Positions 43,921 through 51,058 of a stretch of DNA of 64,000 bases are shown here, one piece after another. Position 1 is the stretch's first letter, and each line of letters opens with the position of its first letter. Below the pieces are notes generated by a model that made no database searches, had not been told where the DNA came from, and saw only the letters and a program-made list of their open reading frames with translations. The DNA is taken from the NCBI RefSeq assembly GCF_008838325.1, contig NZ_CP042829.1, positions 868,001 through 932,000 of the forward strand. Direction: 5' to 3'. Made by a program: the position numbers and the translations under genes. The stretch comes from Tepidiforma bonchosmolovskayae (GTDB lineage: Bacteria > Chloroflexota > Dehalococcoidia > Tepidiformales > Tepidiformaceae).

Positions 43921-44274
43921 ATGAAGATTCTGCTCGCGGAGGACGAGCGGACGATCTCTCGCCTGATTCGGCAGGTGCTGACGAATAACGGGCATGAGGT
44001 GACGTGGTGCGCCTCGGGGCGGGAGGCGGTGGAGCTGCTGGAGCGCGAGCGGTTCGACCTGGTGCTGCTGGACCTGCATCTTGCGGACGGCGACGGGATG
44101 CGGGTGGTCGCGGCGATCGAGGCGGCCTCGGAGCCGGGTCCGCCGGTGGTGCTGATGACGGGGGAAGGGGTGCTGGACGCGGACGACCCGCGTACGCGGC
44201 GGGTGGCGACCATCCTTCCGAAGCCGTTCGACCTGAACGAACTTGAGCGGGCGGTGAATTCGTTCGTGGCGTGA
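43921..44274 (+). CDS. Single-domain response regulator (CheY-like)
   Basis: 117 residues. AEDERT is the acidic patch, LVLLDLHLADGDG carries the phospho-acceptor Asp, VVLMTGEG the switch Thr and ILPKPFDL the Lys. There is no output domain, so it acts by protein contact. Adjacent to and in line with the degenerate kinase, it is probably its partner. Confidence 0.9.
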   Translation: MKILLAEDERTISRLIRQVLTNNGHEVTWCASGREAVELLERERFDLVLLDLHLADGDGMRVVAAIEAASEPGPPVVLMTGEGVLDADDPRTRRVATILPKPFDLNELERAVNSFVA

Positions 44275-44299
44275 TTGCCCGGCGAACGGGGAGCCGTGC

Positions 44300-44305
44300 T
44301 AGCAT
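44300..44305 (+). promoter_or_regulatory. Extended -10 TGCTAGCAT before cimA leader
   Basis: TAGCAT, preceded by TGC, is followed by 7 nt and ATG 44313, and TTGCCC lies 19 bases upstream at 44275. Confidence 0.4.
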
Positions 44306-44312
44306 GGGACTG

Positions 44313-44378
44313 ATGAAACTGGCCAGCCGGCCCAAGGTGAGAGCCACCCCGCGTACATCGCGCGGGGTTGCGATTTAG
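44313..44378 (+). CDS. Candidate 21-codon leader peptide before cimA
   Basis: ATG 44313 (or ATG 44304 in frame) reads 21 codons, ending in ...RGVAI and TAG. It lies within the 178-base space before cimA and includes a hairpin of eight pairs at 44346-44368 (ACCCCGCG/CGCGGGGT). Its Val, Ile and Leu codons are not in a run, so classical attenuation is only weakly supported. It could be a sensor of branched-chain supply. Confidence 0.3.
   Translation: MKLASRPKVRATPRTSRGVAI
44346..44368 (+). promoter_or_regulatory. Hairpin in cimA leader
   Basis: ACCCCGCG at 44346-44353 pairs perfectly with CGCGGGGT at 44361-44368 around a seven-base loop. No T run follows; it spans the end of the candidate leader ORF. 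Confidence 0.45.
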
Positions 44379-44452
44379 TGCCTTTCCCAACCCCCTGCCC
44401 TGATTGCCCCTGAGCGTTCCCGCCGAACCCCTGAGTTGGAGAAAGGATTCGT

Positions 44453-46036
44453 ATGCCCACCGACCGCGTTCAGCTGTATGACACGACGCTCCGCGACGGT
44501 TCCCAGATGGAGGGAATCTCGCTGTCGGTCGAGGACAAGATCCGGATTACGAAGAAGCTCGACGAGCTGGGCTTCGAGTGGATCGAGGGCGGCTTCCCGG
44601 GTTCGAACCCGAAAGACGCGGAGTACTTCCGGCGGCTGCGGGACGTGAAGCTGCGGCACGCGAAGGTTAGCGCCTTCGGCGGGACGCGGAAGCCGAACAC
44701 GACGTGCGAGACGGACGCGAACATCCAGAGCATGGTCGCGGCGGATACGCCGGGCGTGACGCTGGTGGGGAAGGCGAGCCTCTACCAGGTGACGGACATC
44801 CTGGAGACGACGCCGGAAGAGAACCTGGCGATGATTGCGGACACGGTCCGCTACTTCAAGCAGCTCGGGAAGACGGTGTTCTTCGATGCCGAGCACTTCT
44901 TCGACGGGTTCTACGGCGACCCGGACTATTCGCTCCAGTGCCTCGTGACGGCGGCGCGGGCAGGGGCGGATGCGCTGGTGCTGTGCGACACGAACGGGGG
45001 GATGACGACGCGGCGGATGCTGCAGGCGATCGAGGCGGTGCAGCAGCGGGTGAAGGACGTGCGGCTGGGCATCCACCTGCACAACGACGCGGGGCTGGCG
45101 GTGGCGAACTCGCTGCACGCGGTCGAGGCGGGGGTCTGGCAGGTGCAGGGGTGCGTGAACGGCTACGGGGAGCGGTGCGGGAACGCGGACATCCTGACGG
45201 TGGCGGCGGACCTGAAACTGAAGTACGGCATCGACGTGCTGGACGACGAGCAGCTGGCGCGGCTGACGGAGGTGGCGAATTACGTGGCCGAGCTGGCGAA
45301 CATGGCGCTCAACCCGCAGACGCCGTACGTGGGGGCCTCGGCGTTCGCGCACAAGGCGGGCTACCACGTGGCGGGCATCATCAAGGACGAGCGGGCGTAC
45401 CAGCACGTGGACCCGGCGCTGGTGGGGAACCGGTCGCGGGTGCTGGTCTCGGAGCTTTCGGGCCAGCGGAACCTGCTGATGAAGCTGAAGGAGGTCGGGC
45501 TCGACTTCCTGTCGCAGGACGAGATCAAGCAGCTGCTCGAACTGGTGAAGGAGCGTGAGGCGCAGGGCTACCAGTACGAGGGGGCGGAGGCGAGCTTCGA
45601 GATGCTGGTGCGGCGGAGTCTGCCGGGCTACCGCGCGCCGTTCGAACTCGAGGACTTCGTGATTGTGGAGCGGCGGCGGGTGCGGAAGGGCGACGGCGCG
45701 AACGAGATGCTCGCCGAGGCGATGGTGAAGCTGAACATCAACGGGGAGACGGTCCACACGGCGCACGAGGGGAACGGCCCGGTGAACGCGCTCGACGGGG
45801 CGGTGCGGAAGGCGCTGAACCCGCTCTTTCCGCAGCTCGAGCGGGTGAAGCTGGTGGACTACAAGGTGCGGATTCTCGACAGCCAGTCGGCGACGGGGGC
45901 ACGCGTGCGGGTGCTCATTGAGAGCACGGACGGGACGCGGCACTGGACGACGGTGGGCTCATCGACGGACATCATCGAGGCGAGCTGGCTCGCGCTGGCC
46001 GATGCGCTGGAGTACGCGCTGACGACCGAGGGGTGA
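44453..46036 (+). CDS. cimA: (R)-citramalate synthase
   Basis: 527 residues, the length of CimA and longer than a bare HMGL domain. The N-terminal domain has LYDTTLRDGSQMEG (metal and substrate site), EGGFPGSNPKD and HLHNDAGLAVANS; the C-terminal LeuA-like allosteric domain runs from about residue 400 (NEMLAEAMVKLNINGETVHTAHEGNGPVNALDGA). It joins pyruvate and acetyl-CoA to citramalate, the threonine-independent route to isoleucine. thrC and hom in the same window mean the cell may run both routes. GGAGAAAGG precedes the ATG. Confidence 0.92.
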   Translation: MPTDRVQLYDTTLRDGSQMEGISLSVEDKIRITKKLDELGFEWIEGGFPGSNPKDAEYFRRLRDVKLRHAKVSAFGGTRKPNTTCETDANIQSMVAADTPGVTLVGKASLYQVTDILETTPEENLAMIADTVRYFKQLGKTVFFDAEHFFDGFYGDPDYSLQCLVTAARAGADALVLCDTNGGMTTRRMLQAIEAVQQRVKDVRLGIHLHNDAGLAVANSLHAVEAGVWQVQGCVNGYGERCGNADILTVAADLKLKYGIDVLDDEQLARLTEVANYVAELANMALNPQTPYVGASAFAHKAGYHVAGIIKDERAYQHVDPALVGNRSRVLVSELSGQRNLLMKLKEVGLDFLSQDEIKQLLELVKEREAQGYQYEGAEASFEMLVRRSLPGYRAPFELEDFVIVERRRVRKGDGANEMLAEAMVKLNINGETVHTAHEGNGPVNALDGAVRKALNPLFPQLERVKLVDYKVRILDSQSATGARVRVLIESTDGTRHWTTVGSSTDIIEASWLALADALEYALTTEG

Positions 46037-46057
46037 GCGGCGGGATGCCCGGTGCGG

Positions 46058-46063
46058 TAGGCT
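46058..46063 (+). promoter_or_regulatory. -10-like TAGGCT before holA
   Basis: TAGGCT is followed by 7 nt and GTG 46071. Confidence 0.4.
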
Positions 46064-46070
46064 GAGGCGC

Positions 46071-47186
46071 GTGATCCTGCTGCTCTACGGAGGCGACGAG
46101 GCGGCCATCCGCCGGCGGCTGCGCGAACTGAAGGAGCAGGCCGACGGCGGGACGGGCATGCTCGTCCATAACTTCACGGAGATCGACGGGCGGGATGCGA
46201 AGCCGGCCGACGTGGCGGCGCCGGCGATGGCGCCGCCCTTTCTTGCGCCGCTGCGGCTGGTGGTGGTGGAGAACCTGCTGGCGCGGTTCGAGCCGCGGGG
46301 CGGGGCACGGGGTTCGCGCTCAGCCGGCGCGTGGGCGGAGCTGCCGGCGCTGCTGGAGAAGGTGCCGGAGTCCTCGGCGGTGGTATTCGTCGGGCGGCCG
46401 TTCCTTGCGGAGCAGCAGATGCGGCAGGTGACGGATGCGAACCCGCTGGTGCAGCTCATCAAGAAGGTGCCGGGCGTGCAGGCGGAGCACTATCCGGCGC
46501 TCACGAAGCAGCAGGACCGGGTGCGGTACATCCGGGAGGAGGCGAGCATCCGGGGGATCCGGTTCCGGAGCGGCGCGCCGGCGCGGGAGGAGTTGCAGCC
46601 CGGGGAGGAGCCGCCGCCCGAGACCGACCCGGTGGCGTACCTAGCGAATACGCTCGGCGGCAACACGCTGCTGATTGCGAACGAGCTGGACAAGCTCGCG
46701 CTCTGGGCGATGGGGCGGGAGGTTTCGGTGCTGGATGTGATGCGGGTGTGCGCGGGCGAGCGGGAGCCGGACCACTTCCGGATGGTGGATGCGCTGATGG
46801 ACGGCGACCTGGGGACGGCGCTCGACCTGCTGCGGCGGCGGCTGGCCCTGGGGGAGTCGCAGCAGGGGATTCTCGGGGCGGTGTTCGAGCGGTACCGGTC
46901 GCTCGGGGCGCTGGCCGCGCTGCTGGAGGAAGGGGCAAGCGAGGAGGAGATCGACCGCCAGCTGGGGAATGTGGCGCGGTACCAGAACCTGAAGCAGGCG
47001 GCCGTGCAGCGGGCGCGGAGGCACGGCACGGCGGCGGTGCGGGAGGCGTTCGCCATCCTGGTGGAGGCGGACCGGGCGCACAAGACGAACGAGATGGACG
47101 AGGACGTGGCGCTGGAGGTGGCGTTTGCCCGGCTGGCGCGGCTGGCGCCGGTGCGGGGGCCGCTGGCTGCGGGGCGGCGGCGTTAG
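46071..47186 (+). CDS. holA: DNA polymerase III subunit delta
   Basis: 371 residues from GTG. ILLLYGGDEAAIRRRLRELKEQ is the N-terminal pattern, PFLAPLRLVVVENLLARFEPRGG follows, and the AAA+ lid and collar domains run from LLIANELDKLALWAMG. Delta opens the beta clamp in the clamp loader. The frame ends four bases into the ABC gene of the other strand. The TAGGCT hexamer supports the GTG start. Confidence 0.85.
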   Translation: MILLLYGGDEAAIRRRLRELKEQADGGTGMLVHNFTEIDGRDAKPADVAAPAMAPPFLAPLRLVVVENLLARFEPRGGARGSRSAGAWAELPALLEKVPESSAVVFVGRPFLAEQQMRQVTDANPLVQLIKKVPGVQAEHYPALTKQQDRVRYIREEASIRGIRFRSGAPAREELQPGEEPPPETDPVAYLANTLGGNTLLIANELDKLALWAMGREVSVLDVMRVCAGEREPDHFRMVDALMDGDLGTALDLLRRRLALGESQQGILGAVFERYRSLGALAALLEEGASEEEIDRQLGNVARYQNLKQAAVQRARRHGTAAVREAFAILVEADRAHKTNEMDEDVALEVAFARLARLAPVRGPLAAGRRR

Positions 47187-48172
47187 CCGGCGGTGTCCTG
47201 CCAGATGGGGTTGTAGCAGGCGACGCGGCGGTTGCCCTCCCCGGCCGGCTCGAGGGGCGGCGGGGGCGCTTCACGGCAGCGGCTGAGCGCTTTGCTGCAG
47301 CGGGGAAGGAAGGGGCAGCGGGCGGCGGGTGCGGTCATCTCGGGCGGGCTGCCGGGGATCTGGTGGAGATGGGCCCGGACGCCGTCGACGCGGGGAAGCG
47401 TGGCGAGGAGGCCGTGGCTGTACGGATGGAGCGGGCGGCGCAGGATGTCGCGCACGGGGCCTTCTTCGACGATGCGGCCGGCGTACATGACGGCGACGCG
47501 GTCGGCGACCTGGGCGACGACGCCGAAGTCGTGGGTGACGAGGAGGACGGCGGTGCCGCGCTCGGCGCGGAGGCGTTCGAGCTGGTAGAGGATCTGGGCC
47601 TGGACGGTGACATCGAGGGCGCTGGTGGGCTCATCGGCGATGAGGAGCTGCGGGTCGAGGGCGGTGGCGATGCCGATCATGACGCGCTGACACATGCCGC
47701 CGGAGAGCTGGAAGGGGTAGGAGCGGGCGATGCGCTCGGGCTCAGCGAGACCGACGCGGTAGAGGAGGTCGACGGCCTGGCGGCGGGCCTCCCTGCGGCC
47801 GAGGTCGAGGTGGCTGGTGAGGATTTCGGCGACCTGGCTGCCGATATCGATAACGGGGTTCAGGCCGGCGACGGGGTCCTGGAAGATCATGGCGATGCGG
47901 CGGCCGCGGTAGCTGCGGAGTTCGGCATCGGGGAGGGCGAGGAGGTTGGTCCCGGCGAGGGAGATGGCGCCGGCGGTGATGGCGGCCTCGGCGGGCAGGA
48001 GGCGGGGAATGGCGAGACCGACGGTGGACTTGCCGGAGCCGGATTCGCCGACGATGGCGAGGAGTTCGCCGGGCTGGAGGGCGAAGGAGACGCCGGAGAC
48101 GGCGTAGACGGTGGCATCCCGGGCGCGGTATTCGACGGAGAGGCCGCGCACATCGAGGAGCGGTTGGGCCAT
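47183..48172 (-). CDS. Oligopeptide/dipeptide ABC transporter ATP-binding protein (OppD/DppD type)
   Basis: 329 residues. Walker A GESGSGKST, signature LSGGMCQRV, Walker B LLIADEPTSALD and H-loop THD are complete. The C-terminal oligopeptide extension keeps the cysteine pattern CPFLPRCSKALSRC, which may hold an iron-sulfur cluster in this family. No permease or binding protein gene is adjacent, so it must serve a transporter encoded elsewhere or be left over. GGAG precedes the ATG. Confidence 0.92.
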   Translation of the reverse strand: MAQPLLDVRGLSVEYRARDATVYAVSGVSFALQPGELLAIVGESGSGKSTVGLAIPRLLPAEAAITAGAISLAGTNLLALPDAELRSYRGRRIAMIFQDPVAGLNPVIDIGSQVAEILTSHLDLGRREARRQAVDLLYRVGLAEPERIARSYPFQLSGGMCQRVMIGIATALDPQLLIADEPTSALDVTVQAQILYQLERLRAERGTAVLLVTHDFGVVAQVADRVAVMYAGRIVEEGPVRDILRRPLHPYSHGLLATLPRVDGVRAHLHQIPGSPPEMTAPAARCPFLPRCSKALSRCREAPPPPLEPAGEGNRRVACYNPIWQDTAG

Positions 48173-48224
48173 GTGCTCCTGCCGGCAGCCGAGGGTCCCC
48201 CGGCGGGTGGTGATTCAGGACAGT

Positions 48225-48863
48225 CTAATCGCTCGGCCGGAAGGAGGAGATGAAGCGGCCCTGGATTTCGACGTTGTCGGGGGTGGTGTAGATGGGCTCC
48301 ATGGTGCTGTTGGCGGGCTGGAGCCGGATGCGGCCGTTTTCGCGGTAGATGCGCTTGAGGGTCACTTCGCCGCGGTCCTTGAGCCAGACGGCGACGCGGT
48401 CGCCGTCGTCGGCGGTGCGGACGGGTTCGAGGAAGACGATGTCGCCGTCGTCGATGAGGTCTTCGATCATGGATGTGCCGCGGACGCGGAGGGCGAAGAC
48501 GTTGGTGCGGCCGCGGACCATGTCTTCGGTGACGGCGAGGACCTCTTCGGCGTCGGCGGCCCAGCGGTCGGAGGAGGGGACGGGGATGGGCTGGCCGGCG
48601 GCGATGGTGCCGAGGAGGGGGACTTCGATGATGCGGGGGCGGCGGCCGCGGGCGCCGAGGAGTTCGATGCCGCGGGAGATTTCGCGGTCGCGGCGGATGT
48701 AGCCTTTTTCTTCGAGCTTGCGGAGGTTGTAGTCGACGACGGAGGTGCTGGAGATGCCGCAGCCCTCCTGGATGTCGCGGATGGAGGGCGGGTAATCGTG
48801 CTCCTCGATGAAGGCGCGGAGGAAGTCGAGAATCTGCTGCTGGCGGGGTGAGAGGTTGTTCAT
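48225..48863 (-). CDS. lexA: LexA repressor
   Basis: 212 residues. The winged helix (SPRQQQILDFLRAFIEEHDYPPSIRDI) binds DNA. The self-cleavage site is Ala89-Gly90 (TIAAGQ), the catalytic Ser131 lies in GTSMIED and Lys170 in EVTLKRIYR. Activated RecA stimulates cleavage and derepresses the SOS genes. A perfect SOS box stands 12 bases before the start. LexA thus controls itself. Confidence 0.96.
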   Translation of the reverse strand: MNNLSPRQQQILDFLRAFIEEHDYPPSIRDIQEGCGISSTSVVDYNLRKLEEKGYIRRDREISRGIELLGARGRRPRIIEVPLLGTIAAGQPIPVPSSDRWAADAEEVLAVTEDMVRGRTNVFALRVRGTSMIEDLIDDGDIVFLEPVRTADDGDRVAVWLKDRGEVTLKRIYRENGRIRLQPANSTMEPIYTTPDNVEIQGRFISSFRPSD

Positions 48864-48874
48864 GGGGGGCCGTC

Positions 48875-48888
48875 CGAACGGATGTTCG
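48875..48888. promoter_or_regulatory. LexA (SOS/Cheo) box
   Basis: CGAAC-GGAT-GTTCG fits the Gram-positive/actinobacterial SOS consensus GAAC-N4-GTTC in both halves. It is placed just upstream of lexA. Confidence 0.85.
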
Positions 48889-48925
48889 CGGGAACGGTAA
48901 CAAAGTGCAGGGTTTATCGTCAATC

Positions 48926-48938
48926 GTGTTCGGAACAC
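48926..48938. promoter_or_regulatory. Perfect 6-bp inverted repeat in lexA upstream region
   Basis: GTGTTC-G-GAACAC. The half-site resembles the LexA half but in inverted order and with a one-base spacer, so it is probably not a standard SOS box. It may serve lexA or the PIG-L gene (49030). Confidence 0.35.
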
Positions 48939-49029
48939 CAGGCGGGAGCGGCCCGGCGGTTCGCGCGGGGCGGGATGAGCTGCGACGATCGCAGGGGGCC
49001 GTTCAGCGGATGCCCGGTGGAGGGACGCG

Positions 49030-49713
49030 ATGCCGACAGCGCTGGTGATTGCGGCGCACCCGGATGATGGGGAGCTGGGGTGCGGCGGGTACGTGCTCCA
49101 GCTGGTGGAGGCGGGGTGGACGGTGCACTGGGTGGTGACGACGAACGGGGCGAAGGGGACGGCAGACCGTACAATGCCGCGGGAGCGGCTGATTGCGCTG
49201 CGGCGGGAGGAGCAGGCGGAGGCGTGCCGGCGGCTCGGGACGGAGCCGCCGCGGATGCTGGGGTACGAGGATGGGGAGCTGGCGTATTCGCGGGAGCTGG
49301 TGGGCGCGCTGGTGCGGGCGATCCGGGAGACGCGGCCGCTGCTGGTGCTGACGCACGACCCGACGGATTTCATCATCCGTGACCGGTTCATCAACCATGC
49401 GGACCACCGGGCGACGGGGGCGGCGGCGCTGGATGCGGTGTACCCGGCCGCGCGGGACCACCTGAACTTCCCGGAGCAGGTTGCCGAGGGGCTGGAGCCG
49501 TGGCGGGTGCGGGAGGTGCTGCTCTGGAACACGAATCAGCCCAACTTCGAGGTGGAGATTGGGGCGCAGCTGGAGCGGAAGGTTTGGGCGCTGGCCGCGC
49601 ACGTTTCGCAGTTCGGGGAGACGGAGGAGCTGGCGCGGTTTGCGCAGGAGCGGTGGCGGACCGGCGAGGGGCGGTACGTTGAGCGGTTCCGGCGGGTGGT
49701 GCTGGACTTCTGA
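49030..49713 (+). CDS. PIG-L family deacetylase
   Basis: 227 residues. AAHPDDGE and the later NHADHRATG give the zinc-binding His-Asp-Asp and His of the family, which removes N-acetyl from sugar amines such as GlcNAc-phospholipids, mycothiol or bacillithiol precursors. Which of these applies is unknown. GGTGGAGGG lies a short distance before the ATG. It is divergent from lexA. Confidence 0.92.
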   Translation: MPTALVIAAHPDDGELGCGGYVLQLVEAGWTVHWVVTTNGAKGTADRTMPRERLIALRREEQAEACRRLGTEPPRMLGYEDGELAYSRELVGALVRAIRETRPLLVLTHDPTDFIIRDRFINHADHRATGAAALDAVYPAARDHLNFPEQVAEGLEPWRVREVLLWNTNQPNFEVEIGAQLERKVWALAAHVSQFGETEELARFAQERWRTGEGRYVERFRRVVLDF

Positions 49714-49719
49714 GCGGGC

Positions 49720-50454
49720 TCAGCGGCGGGCTGCGAGGGCGAAAGGGACGACGACGAGGGGCTCGGAGGTGGGGGCCGGGGCGCCGCCCTCAGCTTCGAG
49801 GGTGACGGCAAACGCGGCGAAACGGCGGAGGTCGCCGCCGGGCGCGAGGACGAGCGGCCCGCCGGAGGCGAAGAGGCCGGCCGATTGCGGGGTATCTCCG
49901 GCGATCAGCCAGGCCTGGTAGGTGCGGCCGGCGGGGGGAGGCGGCAGGCCATCGAGGACGGCGACGGCGAGCCCGGCGCGCGGGGCGAGGAGGACGCTGG
50001 CCTGGACGCCGGAGCTGCTGGTGGCGGCGGCGCGGAGGGTTTCGCCGCGGGCTGCGTCGGCGAGGAGGGCATCGCGGGCGGCGAGCGCGGCGGACGGCTG
50101 TTCCTGGTCGCCGCGGCCGACGAGCCAGCCGAGCCCGCCGCCGGCGGCGAGCAGGAGGACGGCAGCTGCGATGCGGGCCGCCCAGGGCGAGGCGGGCAGC
50201 AACCGGGGCCGGGCAACGCGGGATGGGCTGCGGCGGACGGCGGCGAGCACGGCTGCGCGGGTCTCCGGTGAGGGCCCGGGCGCATCGGCTGCGAGCGGGA
50301 GGAGGGCGGCGACACGGACGAGTTCTGTGTACTCCTCGGCACAGGGCTGGCAGCCGGCAAGGTGGCGGCGGATGGCCTCGGCCTCGGACTCTGGGAGGAC
50401 GCCGAGGGCGAGTTCGGGGAGGTATTCAGCGGGGTGGCCGGGCTGCTGGGTCAT
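49720..50454 (-). CDS. RskA-type anti-sigma factor (zinc finger)
   Basis: 244 residues. The N-terminal anti-sigma domain has HLAGCQPC (HxxxCxxC zinc motif), then one transmembrane helix at about residues 90-110 (WAARIAAAVLLLAAGGGLGWLVG), then an extracytoplasmic RskA domain (LAVAVLDGLPPPPAGRTYQAWLI). It holds the ECF sigma factor until a stress signal arrives, usually by proteolysis. Its start overlaps the sigma gene stop by four bases, so the pair is co-translated. Confidence 0.92.
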   Translation of the reverse strand: MTQQPGHPAEYLPELALGVLPESEAEAIRRHLAGCQPCAEEYTELVRVAALLPLAADAPGPSPETRAAVLAAVRRSPSRVARPRLLPASPWAARIAAAVLLLAAGGGLGWLVGRGDQEQPSAALAARDALLADAARGETLRAAATSSSGVQASVLLAPRAGLAVAVLDGLPPPPAGRTYQAWLIAGDTPQSAGLFASGGPLVLAPGGDLRRFAAFAVTLEAEGGAPAPTSEPLVVVPFALAARR

Positions 50455-51011
50455 CGGCGGGGGTCTCCTGGGCGGAGGATGCCGGCGAGTTTGAGAAGGC
50501 CGAGCCGGAGACGACTGCGGATGGTGGGAGAGGGAACGCCGAGGAGGCGGCCGACCTCGTTGCTGGTGAGTCCATAGTAGTAGACGAGTTCGATGGCGCT
50601 GCGCTGCTCGCCGGGGAGGCTGGCGAGGGCAGCGCGGACGGCGGCGGCGTCGATCGCCTGCTCGGCGGCGAGGTCGGTGCGGTCGGCGCCAGGGAGGGGT
50701 GCGGCGTCGTCGATGGGGGCCGATGCGACGTTGCGCCGCCTCCGGCGGAGTTCATCGATGCAGAGGTTGCGGGTGATGGCGAGGAGCCAGCTGGAGACGC
50801 TGGCGCGGGACGGGTCGTAGCTGGCGGCGCTGCGCCAGGCGCGGAGGAAGGTCTCCTGGACGACCTCTTCGGCGTCGGATTCGGAGCCGAGCATGCGGAG
50901 GGCGAAGCCGTAGCAGGGCCGGCTGTACCGGTCATAGAGGCGGGCGAGGGCGGCGTCATCGCCGCGGGCGACGGCGCGGATGGCTGCGATATCGTCGGCG
51001 ACGGCCTGCAC
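50451..51011 (-). CDS. ECF RNA polymerase sigma factor (SigK/RskA-coupled type)
   Basis: 186 residues from GTG 51011. Region 2 is LYDRYSRPCYGFALRML...AEEVVQETFLRAWRSAASYDP, region 4 is LASLPGEQRSAIELVYYYGLTSNEVGRLLGVPSPTIRSRLRLGL. With the downstream RskA-type factor it forms a membrane stress circuit. TAGAAT is 6 nt before the GTG. An 11-bp inverted repeat is placed where the -35 would be. Confidence 0.94.
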   Translation of the reverse strand: MQAVADDIAAIRAVARGDDAALARLYDRYSRPCYGFALRMLGSESDAEEVVQETFLRAWRSAASYDPSRASVSSWLLAITRNLCIDELRRRRRNVASAPIDDAAPLPGADRTDLAAEQAIDAAAVRAALASLPGEQRSAIELVYYYGLTSNEVGRLLGVPSPTIRSRLRLGLLKLAGILRPGDPRR

Positions 51012-51017
51012 ACCGGG

Positions 51018-51023
51018 ATTCTA
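51018..51023 (-). promoter_or_regulatory. -10 element TAGAAT, leaderless ECF sigma gene
   Basis: On the minus strand CGTAGAAT is followed by 6 nt and GTG 51011. Confidence 0.5.
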
Positions 51024-51024
51024 C

Positions 51025-51058
51025 GAACGGCCCGGCGGAGCTGATCACCGGGCCGTTC
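51025..51058. promoter_or_regulatory. 11-bp perfect inverted repeat between dnaA and sigma gene
   Basis: GAACGGCCCGG (51025-51035) pairs with CCGGGCCGTTC (51048-51058) around a 12-base loop. It starts at the dnaA stop and ends next to the sigma -10. No T run. It may be a dnaA terminator or a regulator's operator on the sigma promoter. Confidence 0.6.

Noticed and set aside
44275-44452. T-box riboswitch before cimA
   Set aside because: The AGGGTGGNACCGCG core is missing and no terminator follows.
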